A DNA stretch of 64,000 nucleotides from Paracholeplasma manati (GCF_025742995.1 NZ_JAOVQM010000006.1:1-64000); one strand, 5' to 3'; counted from the first letter of the stretch, positions 27,371 through 37,493 are shown. The notes: generated from the sequence alone by a model not told the origin. Made by a program: numbers and translations.

Positions 27371-27957
27371 TGGATATACTCGCTTTCAATGAATTTTCTA
27401 AGGTACTTTATATTATTTGATTTATACTTATCAGATAGAAACCGTATTTCCTCAAATTTTAAATGATCAAACGATTCTTTATTTATGCGAAGGTCCTCAA
27501 ATAGTACCATTTTCAATTCTTTGATACTTGTTACAGGCTTTTTTATGTATAGTAAATCACACAATGCTTTCTCAGGACTAGCCATGACGTATGCATATCC
27601 ATTTTCTTCATAAACATTAACTGAGAAAGGGAAAGCAGCGCTTGGAACATCTCTATAGGTAAAAAGACCAAAGTGATTATGATAGGATTTACTTTTTCTT
27701 TTATTGAATGTAGCATTCGTATATACTACCACTCTTTCAGGAATGATATTATGAAACGAAAGTGCATACTCAAATGATAGATATGATGGCCCATAAATAT
27801 ATGAAGCAAGTAAGAATCCATCCACTAAAGCATTGGTTTCATAAATACCTCTTACAAGTGGGAACAAAATGCCTTTATCAATATCTCTTTTTATCTTGCC
27901 ATTAACATCTGTATAGTCTTTATACATCTCTTTTAGGTTTAGTGTTGTAATAATCAT
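27367..27957 (-). CDS. AbiEi-type antitoxin/transcriptional repressor
   Basis: 196 residues. The AbiEi C-terminal domain is recognised by LASYIYGPSYLSFEYALSF and the MASPEKALCDLLY block, which is diagnostic of the family. The N-terminal winged-helix segment is short. AbiEi proteins bind inverted repeats at their own promoter and silence the toxin. A TATAAA -10 and a TTGATT -35 with 15 bp between them lie on the minus strand just upstream (about 27,980-28,010). GTGGAGGGAATAGC precedes the start. Confidence 0.88.
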   Translation of the reverse strand: MIITTLNLKEMYKDYTDVNGKIKRDIDKGILFPLVRGIYETNALVDGFLLASYIYGPSYLSFEYALSFHNIIPERVVVYTNATFNKRKSKSYHNHFGLFTYRDVPSAAFPFSVNVYEENGYAYVMASPEKALCDLLYIKKPVTSIKELKMVLFEDLRINKESFDHLKFEEIRFLSDKYKSNNIKYLRKFIESEYIQ

Positions 27958-28043
27958 GCTATTCCCTCCACTTAATTTTATTTTATACCATTATCTGGAG
28001 AAAATCAATATATACATCTGTTTGGTAGCGAATTATCCAATAT

Positions 28044-28080
28044 TTGAAAAAAATGAAGATTTCCACTTGAATGAAAATCT
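28044..28080 (-). terminator. Hairpin with T tract upstream of the AbiE genes
   Basis: AGATTT/AAATCT stem followed on the minus strand by TCATTTTTTT. It would stop transcripts from the decayed ABC gene before the AbiE promoter. Confidence 0.5.
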
Positions 28081-28115
28081 CCTATAATTTAACTATAATT
28101 TTATCATTTTAAGGA

Positions 28116-28162
28116 AAGCAATGATATACTTTCAACGTGCGTTGAAACTACATGATTGCTTG
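28116..28162. repeat. Nested inverted repeat
   Basis: A perfect inner palindrome TTTCAACG-TG-CGTTGAAA (28,130-28,147) is nested inside outer arms AAGCAAT and ATTGCTT. It is about 170 bp upstream of the AbiEi start, further than a typical autoregulatory operator. It could be a remnant regulator site or a transposon end. Confidence 0.6.
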
Positions 28163-28286
28163 CTTTTATGCAGTTTAATGTACATAGGAAACATGTTTTA
28201 GACTATTTTTGTTTCCTCTAACCAGACTTTTTCGAGAGTAGAAACATATTTGTACATAATTTATAAACATAATCGGTGTTATCAAC

Positions 28287-28745
28287 TTAAGACTTATTTT
28301 GATTTGATAATTCCAATTTTCCATCCTTTAAGTTTAAAACTTTATCACACACAGATAATAAAAAATCATCATTTGTCACCAATATTACTGTTACTCCAAG
28401 CGTTTAATCGATTCTAACCAATTCATTCAAGACAATTATTGTGTTTGTTTATCAAGGTTCGCGGTTGGATCATCGGCTAGAATCATTAGCGGATCATTTA
28501 TGATTGATCTTGCGAGTGAAAATCTCTGCTTTCCACCACCCGAAAGTTTTTTGTGTTTTGATTCATCAATTTATCTATTCCAAGTAAACTCGAAATATAT
28601 ATTGTTTTATCTTCATAACCTTTCTTTTTGTTTTTGTCTACATGTAAAATCGGTAACAGAAGATTTTATTTAACAGATAAATAAGGAATTAATAAATATT
28701 CTTGGAAAACAAACCCGTTGTTCCTATTTCTAAACTTGGCAAGTA
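28287..28745 (-). pseudogene. Decayed ABC transporter ATP-binding protein (MacB/FtsE type)
   Basis: In changing minus-strand frames one can read a Q-loop region (GFVFQEYLLIPYLSVK), a signature [15 protein letters not shown], a Walker B region ([13 protein letters not shown]) and a C-terminal ILVTNDDFLL with LNLKDGKLEL. Stops and at least one frame change separate these parts. The Walker B glutamate is Asp and the switch histidine is Asn, and no Walker A was found. It is a dead gene of an antimicrobial-efflux-like ABC system. Confidence 0.8.
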
Positions 28746-29123
28746 CACGAGCCATAGTATAAGACATTTTGTATAAATGAAAATTGAATGTAAAAAAGTG
28801 GAGTCCCCCCAAAAAAAATGTACACTATTATTAATGTAGACCCTGATGGTGACAACTGATGTTAGTATTAACCGTGGTACCCGCAGCAATGCTTACAATT
28901 CAAGAACAAAAATCTTAAATCTCTATTCTATTTCAAAACTATTAATGGAACAGGCATCTAAGTCAACTCTATTAGAAGAAAATCCCTTTGAGCACACTCT
29001 GCAATAATTAGTCTTACAGATGTTTTATCAAAGGGAACTAAATGATCTTAAAATTCTACTATGTTCTTATATCATAACAATTATCACATTTATATATGAT
29101 AGTAAAAGATTTTTAATTAAATA
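28746..29123. other. AT-rich stretch without genes
   Basis: Between the ABC pseudogene and the 98-residue gene I see only short frames without ribosome-binding sites. A run of C and A residues near 28,804-28,819 and many stops in all frames suggest decayed DNA, perhaps the missing 5' end and partner of the ABC gene. Confidence 0.4.
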
Positions 29124-29420
29124 TTACTTAGATACCAAAATCTTTCGAAATGAATCAGGTATTTTTTCTAAATCATTATATTTAAATGTACATGCAAGAC
29201 TCTTATTAAAGATTTTCTTTCTTTTGAGAATAATATATAAGAATCCCGGTGATTTAAAATCACCGAATGCTAATGAAAAATAATTAGAGAACGACCATTT
29301 AGCATAATACAAACTCTCTATATCCTGTATTCGAATCTGTATAGGTTTTCTTCGTTTTATGAAAAGCATATCACCGCAAAACCTGATTTTTGGAAAATCA
29401 ACACAATTTTGATTATTCAT
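29124..29420 (-). CDS. Small protein following the RHS gene, candidate immunity partner
   Basis: 98 residues, basic, with alternating hydrophobic segments (IQIRIQDIESLYYAKW; FLYIILKRKKIF) suggestive of a small beta-barrel such as a PH-like domain. No signal or membrane helix. The start has GGAGGAATCAG directly upstream and lies 15 bp after the RHS stop on the same strand, so it is translated from the RHS transcript. Small genes in this position behind RHS or polymorphic-toxin genes often encode immunity proteins. That role is inferred from position only. Confidence 0.65.
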   Translation of the reverse strand: MNNQNCVDFPKIRFCGDMLFIKRRKPIQIRIQDIESLYYAKWSFSNYFSLAFGDFKSPGFLYIILKRKKIFNKSLACTFKYNDLEKIPDSFRKILVSK

Positions 29421-29435
29421 CTGATTCCTCCATTA

Positions 29436-32400
29436 TTACAATACTAAACCTAACAGTTCACTAGTCAAATTTTCTAATAAGAAGTATGTTGCGCTTGCAG
29501 CTATATTCACTGCTGTGTATGTAGCCTTTGCAAATACATAAGCAGAATAAGCATTATTAAAATTTGATGCCGCTTGTCCTATTGATCTAAAAATATTAGT
29601 GTTACTAAAAGGCATTTTTGCTAAACTTTTAATGTTTTTAAGAGGACTGAATGCATTAGTTAAATTTGACTCTGCATTTTTTAACCCTGATACACCTCTA
29701 GCAATTTTGCCTGCAGATAGTCCATATTTAATTCCACCGAATAATCCTCCAGCAAGGGCACCTGCAATGGCACCAGAAAGTGCAGATTTACCCAATTCAG
29801 TTAAACTAAAATCATCAAAATCCTTTGTTATAATTTGAGTCCCGGCATTAACTAGAGCACCACTTGCTGCACCAAGAATTGCACCTGCAGCTGCTCCTCC
29901 GGCAATAGATGCTACAAGTCCGCCACCCATCGCACCTGCAAATAGAGTTCCTACTCCTGCAGTGGCTATTGTGAGTGCTACAGCGGCTACAATGAATAGC
30001 CCACCAATTACCCACTTTTGCCATTTAGGAAGATTTCCACTGTCATCTAATTTCATGACTGGGTTATTACCACAATACGAGAATAAATTTATGCCTTCGA
30101 TGTTCTCAGGTTCTAAATACTGCGTACTATCCATATTAATAAACTTTGATAATAATGGACTGTAATATCTACTTTTTAAATAGTACCAACCAGTTTCAAC
30201 ATCATAATAGTATCCCTTGTATCTAAATGGGTTAATATTACCAATAAATGATGAACTTGTGTTCTCTGCATTAGATGAATCATAAACCTTATGATTACCC
30301 CATGCATCATATCTATATGTTACCACAATATTACCATTAATATCAATAATATTTCTAATAACCCCAAGTAGATCTCTTACATAGAAATACTTGTTTTGTT
30401 GATGATCAAATCCTACTAATTGGTTTTGCTCATTGTAGATGAAATGCATGATTTGACCATTCTTTTCTTCTGCAATGATATTAGCTCCTTGTAAATAATA
30501 TTTTGTTTCAACACCATTGATGTTTTTCTTTGTTCTTAAGCCTTGCTCATTATATGAGTAGGTGAATGTATTAGTACCATCAATGATTTGTTTTAATCTT
30601 CTACCTTCCCAAGTGAGTTGTTTTGTTCCAATGGATAACGGATTCCCAACATACTTAGGATCATAGGTTATATCTAAAGGCGTTTCATTTCCACCTTCTA
30701 CTGTCCCAACATAAACCAACTGATCCTCTGCATTTGTTAGAAACTCAAGTTGCTTAACCAAGTTTGTGGTTTTCCCAGCATAGAATCTCTTGAATATCAT
30801 GTTCTGCTTATCGTATTCCATCTTGATGGTTTGATTAAGCACTGGATTATATTCTTCAATGAGTCTTCCCATGAAATCATACTTGTATTCATATGTTCCT
30901 TCAGGAGTATCCATTTCAGTGACATTTCCCAAATCATCATAGTTGTAATAAATGTTGTGGTTTGCTAATGTCTTCATGTGTTCAACTTCGAAAGATGTTT
31001 TAGTTTGATCACTATAAGGTCTCTTATACGTGTAGTCTGCAGTTCGTTTTGTAGTACCAATACTTAACTCATCTTTTTCTTTTCTGCCTAATACATCATA
31101 TTCTGATTCATAAGCGATAGTTTGATATGAGTTTCTAATTAATGTTACTTTTGCGTCATCAAAAATTTGATCGCTATGAGCTAACATCTCAAATTGACCA
31201 TTAAAGTGATATGATGGCACACTGCTGTTAATCAATGCTCCAACTGAAACTAATGCATTTTCATAACTTATAGATTTCGTTCTAGATACAACAGTATCAC
31301 CATTCAAGTAAATCCATAATGATGTTTCGCTCCATCTGATGACTAGTTGATTCCATCCACTTGTGAGAATTGTATTATTTAATGTTTCTTGTTGTGCTTG
31401 AGTGAGTACAAGCTTATTGGCACTATTTACATATAAACCTAATGGTGTTTCTGTACCTTTTTGTAACGATAGAATCGTTCTTAACTCCGTGCCTACATCT
31501 ACTGGTTTAAAGCGAATAGATAACATACCTGTATTCTTCATATTAAAATCATAAACCAGTTTTGCTTTTGAAGATATGAGGTCTTTATCGTTTCCATAAC
31601 TACCATAGACGTGTATTTTTCTTGAATCATCATATTCAAATAATCTTGTTTTATCAAGCTTATATGTTCCTGCTTGATATCCAATACTTTCTGGATGGAC
31701 ACCTTTGTGCGAAACAAGAGTACCTTTAAGTGTAACAACATCTAACCCTTCATAGGCTTGATGATCATGATATAAGACACCTGAACGCTGTTTGCGAACA
31801 ATAGTTCCATTAAAATATGGTAATGCAAGCGTATAAATTTTCAACATGTCTTCATCTGTATAATTGTATGCCCCAACAACAATGTGCGCTGCTTTAAAGT
31901 TTGTATTAGAACCTACTTGATTATCAGGTACATATGAACCAATACGTAAATCAGATAAATCCTTTGTCATCAATGTTGATGATAATTGTTCACTATAGAC
32001 TAACAAGCCATTAGCAAAAACTTTTAAATATGTAATATCATTTTCAGTGAATACTTGCATACCCAATTTAACCCATTGGTTCAAGGTGTAATTGAATACC
32101 GATGATGCTATAGTTGTTAATACTGAAGATCCATAAGTAATTTTTATAAGTCCCTCAGGTGTTAGGTACATGATAATACTATCGTTATTACCGGTTTTAC
32201 TCATAGTAATAACAGCTTGATCTGATGTTTTTGACGCTATGAATTTAAACCAGCCATAAATTGTTTTCTTTTTATCAAATCGTGTTTTCCATTCACCATA
32301 GTTAAATTTCTCACCTGAAAAACCTTGTGTAACTCTACGTTTATTTGCTAACAATAGGTTGTAATTGATATATGACCCATATGGTCCAAACGTAACAACA

Positions 32401-35400
32401 GGTGTTCTTAACACTACGTCGTCTTCTCTACTGATTCCTCTAGCATATGTCGATTTCAAACCGGTTTGTCCATTATGTTGACCATCAGTTACCAAGTAGT
32501 CATCATTAAAAGCTTTGTCCAATCGATTTACGAATCCATCAAAGTTGTATTGACTCGTTTCATAAGGCATGATGTATTCAAAACTTCTAATCACTCCGTT
32601 GATATCTATAATAGATTTTTGGATGGAATCAATATTATCAAATATGTATCTTTCAGATATCCCATCAGTGTTTGTTTTACGAATGAGTTTTCCACTTCTG
32701 TCATATGAATAATATGTAGTTACATTCTGATATCTAACTTCCGAGATTCGGTCTAGTTCGTCATATTTATATGTGCAACTTGGAGTTATTTCCCCATTGA
32801 AGGATACTGAAATCAATCTACCTCGTGTATCATAACCAAAAGTGTAATAATCACTATTTAAATGTGAACCAAATTTTTGAATAACAATTTGACTCTTTGA
32901 ATTATAAGTATAATGAATGATCGTAGTTGAATTAATGTTAATTTTTTCTACAAGGTTTTTCGAATTATAAAAAAACTCATAATACTTACTTGGATCAATA
33001 ATAATTTTCTTTAAATTTCGATTTTCATCATATTGGTAAGTTAATGACTCACTACCACTTTGAGCATCTTCACGAATAATTTTCATTAACTGATTAAATT
33101 CATTGTATTCTTTCTTATCCTTATGTCCAAGTGGGTCAGTTGTTTGAATGTGTCTAAATTCTGTATCATATAGATTAATTGATTCACGTCCAAACTCATC
33201 TGTCGATTTAACTAGTTGATTTTTTGTGTTAAATGTTTTTGAGTGGGATACCTTTCCAAGTGATGAATTCAACTCCATCGTGATTGGGTTTCCTTTAGAA
33301 TCATAAACATGAACGACTTTATTACCTTTATTATCTTTAACCTCGGTCATTTGTCCCTTAGTGTCGTACTTGTAGCGATAGACTTCACCTTGTTTATTCG
33401 ATGATTGAACGATTTGACCTAATGTGTTACTAATAGATTCACTTGATGTTTTTGCAGATGATTGATCCATAATGTTACCCAAATCATCGTAAGCATAGTG
33501 AGATTCATTGCTGTTTACATAAAGTTGTAGCGCATCAAATAAAAGAACATTAAATCCTCGATATTCAATCGATATCTTAATTTGTGTAAAGTCTGTTTTT
33601 GCTACAAACCCACGACTGACATTTTGCCAACCAGAATCGTTTGGTTGAAAAAAAACTGTTTGTACATCAGTAACAGTAGACTCATTAATAAATGATACAA
33701 TGACTTTGGCTTCTTCATTTGTTAAGACTTTTCCTCTAAACCATCCTGAAAAAACGAGTTCATCTCCAAGTGTGCCTTTAACATCACATGTTTTAAACAA
33801 CTTCTTGGTCTTTGTGAAGTCACCAATAAATCTCATTGTTCTTGATCCTACAAATATATAATATGGAAAATCTATACTTGAATCCACAATTCTATCAGAT
33901 GAATCTAGATTTTCTCCTGTCCATTCTGTTGGCAATGAACCGACGCTTTCTTCAAAATATCCATTTGGAATTAGATTGAAGTTGACTGCATGTTCACTTG
34001 CAGCGAGTTGGAAATCATCAAGTAATAAATCGCCAGAAGTGTGTGATGCATATATTTCTAATTCAATTGTAGAATTGGTCGCACCAGTTGGGATAATGAT
34101 GGTAGGTAATACAAATTTTTGCCATTTATTGGTGCTTCCAGTTAATGCAGATGTTGATACAGATGTAGTTACTGTATCACTTACCCATGAGTTCCCTGAT
34201 TCATCTAAGATACCTGTTTCAGAGCCTTGAGCAAGTCTTAAAATCGTATAAGTGATGTTTGCCTTAACTACTGGGTTACCAGAGATATTAATTCTCTTCT
34301 CAAAACCAATAAAGGAATAACTACCTGGATTTACGTTGATCAGTTGAGTAATACGTGTTTGACCTGAACCGGTTTTTCTAACCAGAAGGCATTTGTTTCC
34401 AAACACACCACCATCCATTGTTTTCACAATATTGTTCGTATCAGTGTTTTTCTTCCACCCTTTTGTTGTAGTCTTATATTCACCAATTTGATTATCAAAA
34501 CTAAAATCTACAATAAGGTTGCTTCTGTTTGGTTGAATTTCTGATTTGCTGGTTACTCTTCTTGTCGTGCCATCTAAACCTACAAGCTCATAGTCGGCTT
34601 TTATTGATTTGCCTTGATTGTCAATCTTGTGCTTAACTTGGCCGTAGTCATCAAAATACAAGTATTGTTTGTTGCCAAAAAAATCCTCAATGACAGTTTT
34701 ATCTAATTCTCTAGAAAAATGTATCTGATTCAATATGTCGCCAGATGCATGTTTCTTACTCACAACAGAATAGACTATTTCTGACGCAAGTTGAAACTCT
34801 GTTCTATCATCATTTTTAACATCAACAACAGAATAGTATGGTTCACTTAAAGTAAATGTTGCTTTTTCAAGTTCGGTATAGATTTTCTCTTCAGAAGATG
34901 ATTCAGGATCAAACACCCATTTGCTTAATGTGATGGAAGTAATTTCAGTTTGGTTACTATCATAAGTGATTTGCATTAATCTTTGCTCACTGATGAAATC
35001 AATTTCGGAGATTTTTCCATGGCTATTGTAGTATAAATTTACTCTTTCTCCATCAGAGTTTACAATAAATAATAGCTTATCTTTGGATGGATTCCAATAA
35101 TAAGTTATCGTATCTCCAGAAGGCATCGTAACTTTTTCAATCTTGTGTGTATTGAGTTCAATCTTCATATTATCAGGATATCTTATCACGATGGATGCTT
35201 CATTACAAATCGCATATGCATAACTGGATAAGTCAACATAAACATCACTCTCTTGTGCAAAAATTCCAAATCTTTCAGCTTCAAGTCTTGTCATTTTTGT
35301 AAAGATTGATTCACTGCCATTTGGATGTACTAATAGTGCATAATGGGTTTCTAATTTTAATGCAAACTCGAAATTCGCTCTGAATTTGGGGCCTAAAAAA

Positions 35401-36158
35401 TTTGTTTTGGTAAAGCCTGATAATGACTTATTATTTCTGAATGCAGTGAATGAAATTGGTGCATTCTTTGATGAAGTTTGAAGTTGAACTGTCTGAAAAA
35501 CAAATTCTCCTGTTAAGTTATTTACATAACCAGTTCCTGGAAAACCACATTCAACTGGTGTATGACTTAAAAGTGGTTCTAATCCTTGTGTTTTCGAATC
35601 TTCTATAATGAAATATTCATAGATTCCTGTTCTTTCGATAATTGAAGGGTTATAAATCACACCTGGTGATGATTTTGTAATAGTTATTCCGTGAACTGAA
35701 ATATTATTTTTCTTCCAATACTTCACTATCTCAGTTAAGTCCAACTCAACAACTTTATATGGTAAGTCATTGGGATTTTCTGGAAACCACCCAACAGGTA
35801 CTAATGAAAATGGGACTAATATTCCCGCTTCATAAGTTGAAGACATTGCAGGTTTTCCTGTCCAAAGTACATCGGAGGGATCAAAATCTGATGTATTCCT
35901 ATAAACAAAGTATTCAGATTTCTCAGTTGAATTTTGAAATATCGTTGTATCTTGGGATACTGCTAATCTCAATACTGCTCTACCAATTCTATCTATTTGA
36001 TTTAAATCAAGCCCAATAAATTTCATGAGTACATGTTGATTACTTCCTGTTGCTAGATAGATTTTATCAATACCTTTAGCTTCAGGTTCTTGTTCATTTT
36101 GAATCACATATGTACTTTGAACACTAATTCCTTGATTATTTGTAATTCGTTTTATCAT
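29436..36158 (-). CDS. Giant RHS/YD-repeat protein with lectin-like domains
   Basis: About 2,240 residues from the ATG at 36,158, which follows AAGGAGAAAATAAAA. Rough layout: N-terminal DNRLRE-like beta domain (20-170); two carbohydrate-binding jelly-roll-like regions (about 580-880); YD repeats from about 886; two concanavalin/LamG-like domains (about 1,300-1,430 and 1,535-1,660); more YD repeats; then an RHS core ending in NPFRYKGYYYDVETGWYYL with YCGNNPVMKLDDSG (about 1,960-2,040). The last 200 residues are hydrophobic and glycine-rich (GGGLVASIAGGAAAGAILG) and are not a toxin domain I know. There is no signal peptide. RHS shells normally enclose a C-terminal toxin; here the tail could insert in membranes. 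It lies 16 bp behind the Fic-like gene. Confidence 0.88.
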   Translation of the reverse strand: MIKRITNNQGISVQSTYVIQNEQEPEAKGIDKIYLATGSNQHVLMKFIGLDLNQIDRIGRAVLRLAVSQDTTIFQNSTEKSEYFVYRNTSDFDPSDVLWTGKPAMSSTYEAGILVPFSLVPVGWFPENPNDLPYKVVELDLTEIVKYWKKNNISVHGITITKSSPGVIYNPSIIERTGIYEYFIIEDSKTQGLEPLLSHTPVECGFPGTGYVNNLTGEFVFQTVQLQTSSKNAPISFTAFRNNKSLSGFTKTNFLGPKFRANFEFALKLETHYALLVHPNGSESIFTKMTRLEAERFGIFAQESDVYVDLSSYAYAICNEASIVIRYPDNMKIELNTHKIEKVTMPSGDTITYYWNPSKDKLLFIVNSDGERVNLYYNSHGKISEIDFISEQRLMQITYDSNQTEITSITLSKWVFDPESSSEEKIYTELEKATFTLSEPYYSVVDVKNDDRTEFQLASEIVYSVVSKKHASGDILNQIHFSRELDKTVIEDFFGNKQYLYFDDYGQVKHKIDNQGKSIKADYELVGLDGTTRRVTSKSEIQPNRSNLIVDFSFDNQIGEYKTTTKGWKKNTDTNNIVKTMDGGVFGNKCLLVRKTGSGQTRITQLINVNPGSYSFIGFEKRINISGNPVVKANITYTILRLAQGSETGILDESGNSWVSDTVTTSVSTSALTGSTNKWQKFVLPTIIIPTGATNSTIELEIYASHTSGDLLLDDFQLAASEHAVNFNLIPNGYFEESVGSLPTEWTGENLDSSDRIVDSSIDFPYYIFVGSRTMRFIGDFTKTKKLFKTCDVKGTLGDELVFSGWFRGKVLTNEEAKVIVSFINESTVTDVQTVFFQPNDSGWQNVSRGFVAKTDFTQIKISIEYRGFNVLLFDALQLYVNSNESHYAYDDLGNIMDQSSAKTSSESISNTLGQIVQSSNKQGEVYRYKYDTKGQMTEVKDNKGNKVVHVYDSKGNPITMELNSSLGKVSHSKTFNTKNQLVKSTDEFGRESINLYDTEFRHIQTTDPLGHKDKKEYNEFNQLMKIIREDAQSGSESLTYQYDENRNLKKIIIDPSKYYEFFYNSKNLVEKININSTTIIHYTYNSKSQIVIQKFGSHLNSDYYTFGYDTRGRLISVSFNGEITPSCTYKYDELDRISEVRYQNVTTYYSYDRSGKLIRKTNTDGISERYIFDNIDSIQKSIIDINGVIRSFEYIMPYETSQYNFDGFVNRLDKAFNDDYLVTDGQHNGQTGLKSTYARGISREDDVVLRTPVVTFGPYGSYINYNLLLANKRRVTQGFSGEKFNYGEWKTRFDKKKTIYGWFKFIASKTSDQAVITMSKTGNNDSIIMYLTPEGLIKITYGSSVLTTIASSVFNYTLNQWVKLGMQVFTENDITYLKVFANGLLVYSEQLSSTLMTKDLSDLRIGSYVPDNQVGSNTNFKAAHIVVGAYNYTDEDMLKIYTLALPYFNGTIVRKQRSGVLYHDHQAYEGLDVVTLKGTLVSHKGVHPESIGYQAGTYKLDKTRLFEYDDSRKIHVYGSYGNDKDLISSKAKLVYDFNMKNTGMLSIRFKPVDVGTELRTILSLQKGTETPLGLYVNSANKLVLTQAQQETLNNTILTSGWNQLVIRWSETSLWIYLNGDTVVSRTKSISYENALVSVGALINSSVPSYHFNGQFEMLAHSDQIFDDAKVTLIRNSYQTIAYESEYDVLGRKEKDELSIGTTKRTADYTYKRPYSDQTKTSFEVEHMKTLANHNIYYNYDDLGNVTEMDTPEGTYEYKYDFMGRLIEEYNPVLNQTIKMEYDKQNMIFKRFYAGKTTNLVKQLEFLTNAEDQLVYVGTVEGGNETPLDITYDPKYVGNPLSIGTKQLTWEGRRLKQIIDGTNTFTYSYNEQGLRTKKNINGVETKYYLQGANIIAEEKNGQIMHFIYNEQNQLVGFDHQQNKYFYVRDLLGVIRNIIDINGNIVVTYRYDAWGNHKVYDSSNAENTSSSFIGNINPFRYKGYYYDVETGWYYLKSRYYSPLLSKFINMDSTQYLEPENIEGINLFSYCGNNPVMKLDDSGNLPKWQKWVIGGLFIVAAVALTIATAGVGTLFAGAMGGGLVASIAGGAAAGAILGAASGALVNAGTQIITKDFDDFSLTELGKSALSGAIAGALAGGLFGGIKYGLSAGKIARGVSGLKNAESNLTNAFSPLKNIKSLAKMPFSNTNIFRSIGQAASNFNNAYSAYVFAKATYTAVNIAASATYFLLENLTSELLGLVL

Positions 36159-36174
36159 TTTTATTTTCTCCTTA

Positions 36175-37065
36175 TTAATAAATTTTGATTGCTTGTCCGA
36201 TACCTCTAGTACCAAACAACTTAATTGCTGACCTAATATCGATTAGATCAATTCTTATTTCTAAATTCTTTTCTAAATACTTTTTACATGCCGCAATTAA
36301 TTGCACCTTTTCAAAGTACTCTAGTTGTTTTTCATCCATGATGATTAATAAATCAACATCACTTGATTGATTATTTTGATTTCTTGATAATGAGCCATAT
36401 AAGTATATGTTTTGAATCTTAAAATCGTGAATCAATCTATTTTTGTATTTGATTATCTCAGTCATAAACGAATCTTTTGTGTATCTAAGTGGAGTATCTT
36501 GAATCCTTAAATCACTATTTCTAATAAAAAGCTCATTAGCAACGATAAAGCCATAAAGATAAGTCCAGTCGGTTTCAAGGTTTCTAATTGCATGTCGGTA
36601 TTTTGCGATTTCACTTTGGAATATTGTGATGATGGTATAACCATTTCGAAGTAGCACATAATTCGTCAACAACATTGCAAACTGGATTTTTTTAGTTTTA
36701 ACTGTCTCATAGATTGCTTTGTGAATCATCGTTGCACAGATATGACCTGATTCCTCATGATTTGAGTAATAGGACACAAGTATCTTTTCAACTTTCTTTT
36801 CACTGAGTTTTGATCCAGTTAACAAATAATAACTATCCCTAACTAAATCAGGGTTGATACCTGAACTTAATTGACTCATTAAATATTTCAGACTTTTAAT
36901 GTATGCTAGAATATCTTTTTCTCTGCTATCCTTTGCAGTATCAATATCGAACCAAAGTTTTTTATAAACTTCATGAAACATATCATACTTTAAATATTTA
37001 AATAGAAACTTGATAGATCGATAAATGGTTTTGTCTGCGATCTGATATCTGTTTTTCATCATCAT
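36175..37065 (-). CDS. Degenerate Fic-like domain fused to MNT-type nucleotidyltransferase
   Basis: 296 residues. The C-terminus (218-296) is a minimal nucleotidyltransferase with YLYGSLSRNQNNQSSDVDLL, which carries the GSxSR and SDVD active-site residues, and a third acidic position in RIDLIDI. Residues 76-165 look like a Fic fold: the helix after the Fic motif, FAMLLTNYVLLRNGYTIITI, is strikingly Fic-like. The HPFxxGNGR motif that should precede it is replaced by IYETVKTKKIQF, so AMP transfer by the Fic part is not expected. This is a visual comparison, not a search. It lies between the membrane protein and the RHS gene in an apparent operon. Confidence 0.65.
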   Translation of the reverse strand: MMMKNRYQIADKTIYRSIKFLFKYLKYDMFHEVYKKLWFDIDTAKDSREKDILAYIKSLKYLMSQLSSGINPDLVRDSYYLLTGSKLSEKKVEKILVSYYSNHEESGHICATMIHKAIYETVKTKKIQFAMLLTNYVLLRNGYTIITIFQSEIAKYRHAIRNLETDWTYLYGFIVANELFIRNSDLRIQDTPLRYTKDSFMTEIIKYKNRLIHDFKIQNIYLYGSLSRNQNNQSSDVDLLIIMDEKQLEYFEKVQLIAACKKYLEKNLEIRIDLIDIRSAIKLFGTRGIGQAIKIY

Positions 37066-37094
37066 TTTCCGTTCATTATGGTGGTGTAAAAATT

Positions 37095-37493
37095 CTATAC
37101 ATTTTTCTTTTCCTCCTTGTCGTTGTCATCAGACAACTCTTCAAATTCAACAGGTTCAATTTCAATACCAATTTTCTTGTTGAATCCACGCTGTTCTTCG
37201 CCTAGTAATCGAACCGTATAAGTAATAATCTCAACCGTTCGATCCATTAAAGTTTTGCTACTCGTTAAAACAAATGTTGCAACCATAGAAATAATCGTAA
37301 TCTTTACCGATGAATCCATGTCGGTTGCAATAATTGTAAATAACAACAAAACAACTGTAATAATAAAGAGTAGGAAAGCAAATAGTAATCCATGTGTAAT
37401 ACTTTTCATGAAAAATTGATTGAGGCTTTTAATCTTGTCTTTCTCGAACTCGTTTAGTTGATTTGTTTTATGTGTTTCTGTTTCTTCTTTCAT
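37095..37493 (-). CDS. Two-helix membrane protein, possible holin-like or anti-sigma protein
   Basis: 132 residues: a charged N-terminus of about 30 residues, helix 1 (about 33-57), helix 2 (about 62-80) and an acidic C-terminal tail (EELSDDNDKEEKK). It overlaps the sigma-factor gene by four bases, so synthesis is coupled. That position suits either an anti-sigma factor or a small export/lysis protein. The size and topology fit holin-like proteins, but no family was recognised. Confidence 0.6.
   Translation of the reverse strand: MKEETETHKTNQLNEFEKDKIKSLNQFFMKSITHGLLFAFLLFIITVVLLLFTIIATDMDSSVKITIISMVATFVLTSSKTLMDRTVEIITYTVRLLGEEQRGFNKKIGIEIEPVEFEELSDDNDKEEKKNV

Noticed and set aside
28689-28889. 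66-codon minus-strand frame in the decayed region
   Set aside because: It runs partly out of frame over the ABC pseudogene remains and has no ribosome-binding site.
29020-29283. 87-codon plus-strand frame opposite the 98-residue gene
   Set aside because: No ribosome-binding site; the minus-strand gene has a strong one and is coupled to the RHS gene.
29436-30040. Known enzymatic toxin at the RHS C-terminus
   Set aside because: No nuclease, deaminase or ADP-ribosyltransferase motif can be read; the tail is hydrophobic.
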